Positions 31,170 to 39,285 of a stretch of DNA of 52,403 nucleotides are shown here, one piece after another. The notes under the pieces were generated by a model. The model was not told where the DNA came from and ran no database searches. It worked only from the letters and a program-made list of their open reading frames with translations. The DNA is from Zelonia costaricensis (Eukaryota > Euglenozoa > Kinetoplastea > Trypanosomatida > Trypanosomatidae), in assembly GCA_030849075.1 (NCBI GenBank), contig JASAOO010003421.1:5969-58371 (forward strand), read 5' to 3'. The translations under genes were made by a program, and so were the position numbers. Numbering within the stretch: the stretch's first letter is position 1; each line of letters starts with the position of its first letter.

Positions 31170-32720
31170 ATGGGTCTCACGCCGGTGGAGCGGGCCGCGC
31201 ACTACGCGGCGCGCAGCTCGCGCTTTGCCAAGGTGACGTCGAGGCACCTCGCCTACTTCCAGAGCGTGCTGGAGACGCCGTGCAGTCGGTCGCAGCGCAA
31301 GGGCAAGATGCTGACCGAGACGGAAGCCATCGCGCCCTTCAACGTCGACTGGATGCACCAGATTCAGGGCGCGGCCCCGGCGGTGCTGCTGCCGACCTGT
31401 GCGACGCACGTCAGTGAGATTCTGAAGTACTGCCAGGCTGAAAAGCTTGCCGTCGTACCACAGAGCGGGAACACGGGCCTCGTCTACGGCGCAGAGCCCG
31501 TGCATGACGAGCTGGTGCTGAGCACGCACCTCATGAACGCGGCACCGGCGGTGTCGCGCGACACGATGTCGGTCGAGGCCGAGTCCGGCGTGATCCTGCA
31601 GCAGTGCCAGGAGGCGTGCGCGAAGGAGGGGCTGCTGTTCCCGTTGACGATGGGTTCGAAGGGGAGCTCGATGATTGGCGGCAACGTGAGCACCAACGCC
31701 GGCGGCATCCACTTCGCGCGCTACGGCTCCATGCACGCGAACGTGCTCGGCGTCGAGGTGGTGACGGCTACCGGGGAGGTGCTGAACATGATGTCCACGC
31801 TGCGCAAGGACAACGCGGGCTACGACCTGAAGCACCTCTTCATCGGCAGCGAGGGCACCCTCGGCGTGGTGACGCGGGCCGCGATCAAGCTTTACCCGCA
31901 GCCCCGCTCGAAGCAGACCGCCATGTTCCGCATCACGGACTTCGCATCGGTGCTGGAGCTGTACCAGCTCGCGAACAGCCACCTCGCCGAGTGCCTCTCC
32001 GCGTTTGAGGTCATGGACGGCGAGTCCATGACGACGAGCCCGGCGAAGGAGGTGCCCTACGAGCGGACGTACAAGAATGATGTCTTCCGTGCGGGCACGG
32101 ACTTCAGTGCCGCATACTTCTGCGTTCTTATCGAGACAAACGGGAGCAACGAGGAGCACGACTTCGACAAGCTCTCCGGCTTCGTGGAGGCGGCGCAGAC
32201 GCAGCTTGGGGACCGGCTGAACGGCGGCGGCCAGTACGAGCCAATCCTCTCCCAGTCCGCCGCACAGACAGAGCAGCTGTGGGCGGTGCGGGAGGGGATG
32301 CCGGTGCACCTCGCCAGCGGCGGCCTCATTTACAAGTACGACGTGTCCTTCCCGATCGACAAGTTCTACGGCATCGTCGAGCACACGCGCGAGCTGCTCT
32401 ACAAGGACCATAAGGTGAACCCCGATGAGGTGATTGTGGTTGGCTACGGCCACTTCGGGGATGGTAACGTGCACCTGAACGTCGTCGACCTCACCCGCTC
32501 GCACACGGAGAAGCTCGATGCCGCGCTTTACCCAGCCGTGTACGAGTACTGCGCCGCGCACGGTGGCAGCATCTCGGCGGAGCACGGCGTTGGCATGCAG
32601 AAGCGCGACTACCTGCATCTCTCCCGCACCCCCGAGACGATCCGGCTCATGCAGACCGTGAAGGCGATGATGGACCCCAACGGAATCCTGAACCCGTACA
32701 AGGTGCTGCCACTCGAGTAG
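31170..32720 (+). CDS. D-2-hydroxyglutarate dehydrogenase-like FAD enzyme (516 aa)
   Basis: An FAD-dependent oxidoreductase of the vanillyl-alcohol-oxidase/D-lactate dehydrogenase superfamily, closest by motif to D-2-hydroxyglutarate dehydrogenases and yeast Dld2 (also called actin-interacting protein 2). The FAD domain covers about residues 70-255, with V-V-P-Q-S-G-N-T-G at 95-103, then G-G-N-V-S-T-N-A-G-G and I-G-S-E-G-T-L-G-V-V-T. The C-terminal FAD-oxidase domain (about 260-513) has Arg374, Y-K-Y-D at 388-391, H-F-G-D-G-N-V-H (His428, His435, likely metal ligands) and A-E-H-G-V-G (Glu471-His472), ending P-N-G-I-L-N-P-Y-K. The family oxidises D-2-hydroxyglutarate to 2-oxoglutarate in mitochondria. 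The basic, Ser/Ala-rich first 30 residues fit an import presequence. The frame is open upstream, but residue 1 at 31170 starts where homology is expected. Lactate as an alternative substrate cannot be excluded. Confidence 0.92.
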   Translation: MGLTPVERAAHYAARSSRFAKVTSRHLAYFQSVLETPCSRSQRKGKMLTETEAIAPFNVDWMHQIQGAAPAVLLPTCATHVSEILKYCQAEKLAVVPQSGNTGLVYGAEPVHDELVLSTHLMNAAPAVSRDTMSVEAESGVILQQCQEACAKEGLLFPLTMGSKGSSMIGGNVSTNAGGIHFARYGSMHANVLGVEVVTATGEVLNMMSTLRKDNAGYDLKHLFIGSEGTLGVVTRAAIKLYPQPRSKQTAMFRITDFASVLELYQLANSHLAECLSAFEVMDGESMTTSPAKEVPYERTYKNDVFRAGTDFSAAYFCVLIETNGSNEEHDFDKLSGFVEAAQTQLGDRLNGGGQYEPILSQSAAQTEQLWAVREGMPVHLASGGLIYKYDVSFPIDKFYGIVEHTRELLYKDHKVNPDEVIVVGYGHFGDGNVHLNVVDLTRSHTEKLDAALYPAVYEYCAAHGGSISAEHGVGMQKRDYLHLSRTPETIRLMQTVKAMMDPNGILNPYKVLPLE

Positions 32721-33739
32721 AACACACACACACACGCGCGCGCCAACGTGCTGCCGGGACAGTATTCCCTCATCTTTGCGGCTGGCCTCTCTCTCCCGAG
32801 TATGTGTGTGTGTGTGTCTCGGCGTCGACGCCGTAGTGCGTCACGTGAGCCGCTGTACCTGCGCACCTCACTGCACCGTCATGGCCCGCCCCCATCGTAC
32901 ACCCACCAACACTCGGACACGCAGCGTTGCCTGCGTCTTTGCCGTCTTTGCACGTTTCCTCCACACAGACACACACACACTCACACAACAAACTCGAAAA
33001 TGTGTGGAGAGTGGAGGAGCGCGGCTAACGCACAGGCGCGGGGCTCTCCTGCGATCTCGAGTGTCCATGCACAAGCGGAGCTGTTGAAGACGAAGGAGAA
33101 CAGAAGACGCAGAGGAGGCGCGTCCGGTCCGCGTGTTGACGCTCGGTGACACACAACGAAGGCGACACGTACCCGAGCGCATCCGTGCCAGCGCGGACGT
33201 CGCCGGGACAGTGCGGGTGCACTCGGCAATGGAAGGGGAAAAAAGGAGAAGAGGAGCAGATGCAGGCTGTAGCGAGACGGCCCTACGCGCTGTTGAGGAG
33301 GGCGCGTTTTTTCGAGGGCGAGCTTCCCGTCCGCAAACCTCCAAGAGAGCAAAGCAAATGAAGGGAAGCGACTTGTCTGCATTCGGGAGCGGAAGACGCT
33401 GATGTCTCCTCGCTGATAGGGGAAGGGGTGTGGTGTGGGAGGAAGGGGAATCCTGGCAGAGAGACCTTCGCGTATAATGCGGCCTCGAGGCCTACACGAA
33501 GTGTGCGTGCACGTTCTTGCGTTGCGCTCGCTGCGCTCCTTCCATGCATCGAGGATGATACTCGTCAGGAGAGTCAGCTTCAACTGACACGTAAGCCCCC
33601 AACCCCCCCTTCGCTGTACTGCTCCAAGGCGCGCATCACCTTCTCTTCCACCGTGCCCGCACCCCGACGTGCCTCCACGAATCTCTTCTCACTCCCTTCT
33701 CCGTCCACCTCCTCACCGCTCTAACACGATTCTCAAGCC
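32721..33739. other. 1.0 kb spacer
   Basis: No gene was seen. CA and TG repeats lie at 32723-32740 and about 32803-32818. From about 33060 to 33460 the + strand is unusually purine-rich (GAAG/GGAG runs), then turns pyrimidine-rich from 33597 up to the next gene. Confidence 0.6.
33597..33737 (+). promoter_or_regulatory. Candidate spliced-leader acceptors for the 308-residue protein
   Basis: There are two pyrimidine tracts. One leads to AG 33627-33628 and gives a 112-base leader without ATG. The other (33650-33730) leads to AG 33736-33737, only two bases before the start codon. The first is the more likely if the ATG at 33740 is used. Confidence 0.5.
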
Positions 33740-34666
33740 ATGCAGCTGAAGCGCCTCCTCACGCGCCGCGTCGCTGGCGGCAGGTTGGCTGCCAGCACAG
33801 GCGCCGTGATGCGCACTCCACTGCGTGCGGTCACCGGTGCACCTCCCCCGCCCCCTCCTTGCGGTAGCAGCACTGCTCCTCACACGCAGGAGCGTGCAGC
33901 ACCATCCGACGACGCCGCGCGATCACTGGCGACAACCGACGCGCGAGCCGTGGCAAGTCCTGCTCCTTCTTCGTCGGCGCCATCGACCACTGCGTCAAAC
34001 GCGTCGGATAAGGTCGGCGGCGCCGGTCCGTCGGCGGCGCGTCGGCCACGTCCAGGGGCATCAAGCGCTGCCTCTATCGGAAAGAGCAAGCACGGCCCGC
34101 CCCGCTTCGACCTCAAGGTGAAGAAGAAGGCGCCATGGGGGGTTCAGCAGCTGCGCGACTCGTGGAGCGAGGACGCCATGACTAAGGGGGACCGCGACAA
34201 CATGGACGAACGCATTCACCGCCAGTACCGCTACCACCCCGACGAGTTCCGGCGTCGCTACATCCGCTACGCCACGTTGCTGACGCTGCCGTGCGTGTTG
34301 ACGGGCGTTTCGCTCACGTACTACTGGCAGACCGGCCGCCCCATCTGGACGGCAGACCCGCAGTTCCTGCTGAACTTGATTCGCTACCTGGACACCTCAC
34401 CGCGGAGCAAGCTGTACGCGTACCGGCTCGAGGACACACACGAGCTGCCAGACCACGTGCTCGAGTACCGCCGCGCGCACGCCGGCCAGCGCGAGTACGA
34501 CGAGCGCGTGTTCCGGCTCACCAACTCCGCCTTCCAGCGCCCCAGCGAGGACGAGCTGCGGATGCTGGAGCTGGAGGAGCAGCTGAAGGAGGCCGCCGCC
34601 GCTGCAGCAGTGGCGGAGGCCGAGTCGGAAGACGGCAAGAGGGAGGGGGAGAAGATGCGCGGGTGA
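33740..34666 (+). CDS. Putative mitochondrial single-span membrane protein (308 aa)
   Basis: I do not recognise a family with known function. The first 30 residues are rich in Arg, Leu and Ala with no acids and look like a mitochondrial presequence. A second Met at residue 24 also precedes presequence-like residues. Residues about 35-110 are low-complexity Ala/Ser/Pro. From about 115 the protein is well ordered: F-D-L-K-V-K-K-K-A-P-W-G, a charged stretch, R-R-R-Y-I-R-Y, one hydrophobic span (about 176-195) ending Y-Y-W-Q-T-G-R-P-I-W, then a conserved-looking segment with Leu/Tyr/Arg. The C-terminus is a Glu/Ala-rich helix. This layout is common among kinetoplastid-specific mitochondrial inner-membrane subunits, but assignment to any complex would be a guess. 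Confidence 0.82.
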   Translation: MQLKRLLTRRVAGGRLAASTGAVMRTPLRAVTGAPPPPPPCGSSTAPHTQERAAPSDDAARSLATTDARAVASPAPSSSAPSTTASNASDKVGGAGPSAARRPRPGASSAASIGKSKHGPPRFDLKVKKKAPWGVQQLRDSWSEDAMTKGDRDNMDERIHRQYRYHPDEFRRRYIRYATLLTLPCVLTGVSLTYYWQTGRPIWTADPQFLLNLIRYLDTSPRSKLYAYRLEDTHELPDHVLEYRRAHAGQREYDERVFRLTNSAFQRPSEDELRMLELEEQLKEAAAAAAVAEAESEDGKREGEKMRG

Positions 34667-35133
34667 GACGTGCCTGTGTGTGTGTGTGTTTGGATGTGTG
34701 TGGCATCAGGAGCGGCTCTTCTTCTGTGAGGCGAAGCGGGTAGGTGAGGGGTACCCTCCTCATGCTCGCGAAGGGTGGTCAGCTTCCTGCACGAGGGCTC
34801 ACTTGGGTGCTGCCTGCCGCGCCCACGACGGAGAAGGAATTGAACAAGAGCGAGACAGCAACGAACCGCCCCTTCCCACCGCAGCTGCGGCGACGGGGGG
34901 GGAACCTTCACACAAAGCCAAAAAAAAATTGCCACAACAACGATGCACGTTGATGCGCAGCACGCTGAAACGAGTGGTGGGAGACGAGCGGGGCGGCGTG
35001 TGTGTGTGTGTCAGTCATTGCCTGCGAGCGAAGTCATCCATGGGGATGGCGCGAGCTCTGCGACAACAGTGTAGACGGGTTGGCGGTCCTGCACGCGGTG
35101 TGTGACATAGCAACCGGTTGTCGTGGCTTGATA

Positions 35134-35146
35134 GGGGGGGGGGGGG
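35134..35146. repeat. Homopolymer run of 13 G
   Basis: The longest + strand G run noticed in the window, in a spacer that is otherwise pyrimidine-rich on this strand. Its exact length may be a sequencing estimate. Confidence 0.75.
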
Positions 35147-35357
35147 CTGCACAAAGGAGTGGGAGGCAATTGAATTCGTTCACTGTTGCCGCCCTCCCCT
35201 CCTCCTCCTCTTTCCCCCCGCGCTCTGGCGATCAGCACAGCGCACCCTCGTCTCTATCAGCTCGTCTGTTGTCTCTACACCCCCCTTCTCCCTCCCCCCT
35301 CTCTCGAGGTGCACCCATGCACGCGATTCTGTGTGGTGGCCACGCACTGTGCCGCTA

Positions 35358-35403
35358 ACCCTCTCTGCCCTCCCCCCGTTTTCTGCTCTACTCGCCTTCA
35401 CAG
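35358..35403 (+). promoter_or_regulatory. Candidate spliced-leader acceptor for the second SET/MYND gene
   Basis: A dense pyrimidine tract ends at AG 35402-35403. The first ATG after it is 35437, giving a 33-base leader. A second ATG follows immediately at 35440. Confidence 0.7.
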
Positions 35404-35436
35404 TGAACACAACCACACTCGCAAAGAGGGGAACGC

Positions 35437-37851
35437 ATGATGGCGTGGACAGCTACCCCGTCCACGAGCACCGCGACCGTGTGCAGGCCGGAGGGCGACT
35501 GCGTGGCGCTCACGTACAGTACCAAGGAGGTCGCAGGCCGCTACGCCGTGGCGCGTCGGCCCATCGCACCCGGTGAGCTCGTCCTCGCGGCGGTTCCCTA
35601 CGGACTCGTCCTCAACCCCAGCTACTGCCCCAGTGCCCTGCAGCTGTCCGTCAAGGCTGCCCCCGCTTCTGCCGTTGCAGCCGCAGAGGACCTTGGCGTG
35701 GCGAGCCCGTCCGGCAAAGGGGCGAAGAGGTCGAAGGCGAACACCGCCGGCGCCAAGGCCGCTCGAGGCGCGTCTGCGAGCGGCGGTGATGCTTTCTCCA
35801 GCACTTTGCATCAGCACCACGCGCACGCCTTGCAAGACGATGCAGCAGTCAACACCAGCGGTGACAGAAGCGAGACGGCGACGAGCACGCGCTGGCAAAC
35901 CACCTCGGCGGCCCGCTGCGCCGTGTGCTTCGACGAGATCGCTGCCGGCCGTTGGCTGTGCAACCGCGGCAGCCTCGCCGAGCTCGCCATGGACATGAGC
36001 CGTGAGCAAGAGGAGCTCGAAGCAGCCGTCAAGGCTGCGGCGGTGGCCCGCAGTGGGCCAGAGGGTGGCGGCGGCGGCGATGTCGACGCGGCAGAGGAGA
36101 GAGAGGACGCCGATGCGTGCGACAGCGCGGCGACGGCGCTGAAGAAGTTGAAGAAGCCGACGAAGTCCGCCAAGACACGCAAGGACGGCGCGGTGGAGCT
36201 GAAGCAGCGGCTGCTGGAGAAGGCTCAAGCGCTGCGCGAGGAGCTGCTGTACAAGCGCCACCTGCAGCGTCGGCAGCGGTCACAGGAGAATGCTTCGCTT
36301 GTGCGCTGCGAGGGCTGGGAGGCGCCCGAGTCGTCGCCGGCCTACGCCGCTGCCGTGCACGCGTCCGCGGTGGGGCAAGCGATGGCTGGCTGCACGGGGT
36401 GCGGCGTGCTGTGCTACTGCTCGCATGCCTGCTGGCGTGCCCACCGCGCGACGCACGTGGACAGCGGCGAGTGCGCCGTGTTGCGCGCCCTCTACCCGCG
36501 ACTCATGGCCGAGTACTACGCCACGGCTGCTGCCGCGCCTGGTGCCGCGTCGGTGGTGATGCCGGGTGACGAGGCGCTGCACTGGACCAGCTCCACGAGT
36601 GAGCCGCGCATGCTCGAGTTCCAGTCACTGCTCTTCAGCGCTGTAGTACTGGCCCGCCTCACGCAGGAGGGTTACATGGGGCACTGCGCCGTGGCCTCGG
36701 ATACGCCGGCTGCGGGGTGCGCTGCTCCCGACGACGCACACGACGACCGCGGTGCCGCAGAGGCGGTGCAGGGCCAGGAGGTGGCGAAGGGAGCACCGGC
36801 GCAGAGCGAGCCTGCAGACGCAAGACCAGCAGCCCTCAGTTCCACGGTCCACTCCATCGTTGTGCCGAAGGAGGTGCACACCATCCAGGAGCTCCGTGTC
36901 AAGGCTGGTTTGACAGGCACGGTGGAGGTGCTGGACGCGGACGCAATACTGCGTGACGTGGCGCGCGCCGATGCCGTCCCCGAAGTCGCGTGTGCGCTGC
37001 GCGGCAGTGCGGCGAGTGATGACGGCGAGCACGCGCCCCCGGTGCAGGTGCGCGTGCCCCGGTATGCGGACCTGGCCCAGATGGAAACCAACCTCACCGT
37101 CATCTCGAAGGCGCGCCGCAGCACGTACCAGCGGTACTACCGCGCGTTCGCGAAGCGGGTGCTGCCCCTTCTCCAGAGCCTCTCCCTCTTTCAAGCTACC
37201 GCGTCCCAGCCGCCCCACGTGCTGGAAGTTTCGGCGGCGTACTTCCAGCGTCTCTGCGCCGCAGCGCAGTGCAACAGCTTCGGCGTGTACGACTTTGAGG
37301 ACCACTGCGTTGGCTTCGGCATGTACCCTGCCGCGTCCTACTTCAACCACTCGTGTGTGCCCAACTTGTGCCGCGTCATGCACCACGGCACGCGCCTGGC
37401 CGCCTTCTACGCGCTGCGGCCCATCACCGCGCTCGAGCCGCTCACGATCTGCTACACCGACGTGGAGCAGCTGAACAGCGCGGAGCGGCGCCGCAACCTG
37501 CTGGAGACGTATCGTTTCTTCTGCCAGTGCGAGCGCTGTGCCGGGACGGCTGATGGGCCGCAGACGGCGCTGGGCGTGGCGGCTGCGACGTTTGAGAAGC
37601 CGCTGCTGCTGTGTGCGGCGTGCGCGATCAGGGGCTACCTGCGCCCGCTGCCTCCCGCATCGCCGCCACCGGCCGCGTCGCCTCCGCAGGACGCGGCGGC
37701 AGACACTCGCAGCGCGGCGTGTGCCTGGTCGATGGCGGAGGTGCAGGTGCGGGAGTGCACGGTGTGCCGCGCACGCGTCGTGCGCGAGGCAGCGGAACCG
37801 GGTCCTGGTGCCGTCGGTGCTGCTGCTGCTGCTGCTGTGGCGGCCGGGTAA
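35437..37851 (+). CDS. SET/MYND (SMYD-type) protein with split MYND finger (804 aa)
   Basis: A second putative lysine methyltransferase of SMYD layout, nearly twice the length of its neighbour. The SET start is at about 25-55 (G-R-Y-A-V-A-R-R-P-I-A-P-G-E-L). The first MYND cysteine pair is C161-x2-C164. The remaining ligands, C319-x2-C322, C328-x3-C332 and H336/H340...C346, come only after an insert of about 154 residues. The insert contains a basic cluster (236-249, possible nuclear signal) and a predicted coiled coil (about 253-285). The core motif N-H-S-C-x-P-N is at 637-643, Tyr673 lies in I-C-Y-T-D, and post-SET C-x-C-x2-C is at 696-701. The C-terminus adds C-A-A-C and C-T-V-C pairs that may form another zinc site. 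The region between MYND and core (about 440-490) is low-complexity. Substrate unknown. Confidence 0.9.
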   Translation: MMAWTATPSTSTATVCRPEGDCVALTYSTKEVAGRYAVARRPIAPGELVLAAVPYGLVLNPSYCPSALQLSVKAAPASAVAAAEDLGVASPSGKGAKRSKANTAGAKAARGASASGGDAFSSTLHQHHAHALQDDAAVNTSGDRSETATSTRWQTTSAARCAVCFDEIAAGRWLCNRGSLAELAMDMSREQEELEAAVKAAAVARSGPEGGGGGDVDAAEEREDADACDSAATALKKLKKPTKSAKTRKDGAVELKQRLLEKAQALREELLYKRHLQRRQRSQENASLVRCEGWEAPESSPAYAAAVHASAVGQAMAGCTGCGVLCYCSHACWRAHRATHVDSGECAVLRALYPRLMAEYYATAAAAPGAASVVMPGDEALHWTSSTSEPRMLEFQSLLFSAVVLARLTQEGYMGHCAVASDTPAAGCAAPDDAHDDRGAAEAVQGQEVAKGAPAQSEPADARPAALSSTVHSIVVPKEVHTIQELRVKAGLTGTVEVLDADAILRDVARADAVPEVACALRGSAASDDGEHAPPVQVRVPRYADLAQMETNLTVISKARRSTYQRYYRAFAKRVLPLLQSLSLFQATASQPPHVLEVSAAYFQRLCAAAQCNSFGVYDFEDHCVGFGMYPAASYFNHSCVPNLCRVMHHGTRLAAFYALRPITALEPLTICYTDVEQLNSAERRRNLLETYRFFCQCERCAGTADGPQTALGVAAATFEKPLLLCAACAIRGYLRPLPPASPPPAASPPQDAAADTRSAACAWSMAEVQVRECTVCRARVVREAAEPGPGAVGAAAAAAVAAG

Positions 37852-39060
37852 CGTGCGGCGTGAGCGGGGCGCCGTCGTGCACGGCCCATCCCTGTCCCCC
37901 CCGTTGCTGTGTAAGACCTTCTCTCTTTTTTCTTTTCTTCTTCAGCTAATGCGCTTAAACACACACACACACACGAACCAACAAATTGAAGAAAAATGGG
38001 AGCGAACACGACTCTTGCAACTTGCGAATGTGCGGCGACCGACCTGCGTACATCGCGTCGATCGTCATTGCCCCTCGTGCCGCGTCGCCGCCACTGTGAA
38101 AGATGCCGCTGCCTCCGCCCGCCATGCGTCCCTTCTCCCGCATCCCTTCTCCCGCATCCCTGACTCCCTCGTATGATCCTCCTTCACTTGTCTGTTGCGC
38201 CGACTCTTGCGCCTCCATGCCCGTAACATCGGCACCCCACAACAACAACGCCCCCCCTCCAAAAACAAACAAACAAACAAACCCCGCGCCTTCACCCACG
38301 GTGCGCGTTCACACATCCACACGTGGCAACCGTTCCGCCCGCACATGCGGGAACTCGACTCCGACTTCTTTTGTTGTCTTTTGGTTTCTCTGCCGTTTCT
38401 CAGGACTGAGGGTCTTGCCAACGTCTGAACCCCGCTCCCCATCACTCACTCCTCTCCGCTCCCTCCTCCTCCGCCTCCTGGTCCGCCCCCCCTTTCTGGT
38501 ACGGCGCGCACACAAACACACGCACACACACACGGGGCGGCGTGCGGAGAAAGCCTCTGGTAGCGGCGACTCGACACGCTCTTTGTGCGGAAGGAGCAAC
38601 TCAATAGACCCCCTGCAACGCTTCTCCCAGCTCTTGTCTCTCTGCTTCTCTCTTCTGCGCTGCGCGTCGACGCGCAGCTGCTGCCGCCGTCGCCGTTCGA
38701 AGGAGGCTGCAGTGCTGCGGCGGGTGTGTGTGAAGCGGCTGCACGGGTGCCGTGGGGTGGTTGGTCTTGTTCTCCTGCTTTCCCCTTGCTCCGCTTCTCT
38801 CCGCTGCCTTGGCTTTCCTGTTCTTTTTTTTTTTGTGTGACTGATGTTATCGCTGTTGCCGCGAGTTATTCTCTGTTTCCGCTCTTGCGTCTGCGTGTGT
38901 GACTTGCGCGTCAACACGTCTCCCATTTTTCAAGAGAGTTGTCCGTCCCTTTTCCGTTTCGCGCTGCATCTCTGTGGCTCCCCCCCTCTCTCCCCCTCTC
39001 TGTCGTACGAGTTGTCACCTGCTCGCTGCCGCTTGCGTCGTCTTAGTTGTTTATCAACCT

Positions 39061-39094
39061 CCGCCGTCTGTGCGCTGCCTTTTTTCTGTTCTAG
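39061..39094 (+). promoter_or_regulatory. Candidate spliced-leader acceptor for the esterase gene
   Basis: A pyrimidine tract with a T run ends at AG 39093-39094. The 190-base leader that would follow includes a GT repeat and has no ATG before 39286. Confidence 0.6.
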
Positions 39095-39098
39095 ATTG

Positions 39099-39122
39099 CG
39101 TGTGTGTGTGTGTGTGTGTGTG
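39099..39122. repeat. GT microsatellite
   Basis: A perfect GT run just after the candidate splice acceptor, so it would lie in the esterase leader. Confidence 0.85.
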
Positions 39123-39285
39123 ACGTGGCCTCTCACGGCGCGGCATCTGGTCACGGCTTGTGGCTTTGCTTCACGCACATCTGATCCGCGCTGCACTGAG
39201 GTTCTCGCACACCACTGCCGCGTGCGTAGCGACTGCGTGACATCTGCAGAAGTGAAAGAGAAGAGGAAAGCGCACGAGGCGAGAA

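Larger units (their letters stand above)
34667..35436. other. 0.8 kb spacer
   Basis: No gene was seen. A short TG repeat follows the upstream stop. A 13-base G run occurs at 35134-35146, within 270 bases of the pyrimidine tract that probably directs splicing of the next gene. Confidence 0.6.
37852..39285. other. 1.4 kb spacer
   Basis: No gene was recognised. The stretch contains short CA repeats (37959-37974, 38512-38534), AAAC-type runs near 38262-38281, T-rich tracts and a GT repeat at 39099-39122 close to the next gene. Confidence 0.6.

Noticed and set aside
31110..32735. A 541-codon open frame on the - strand across the D2HGDH-like gene
   Set aside because: An antisense shadow of a conserved enzyme, with no domain and a His/Arg/Val-biased composition.
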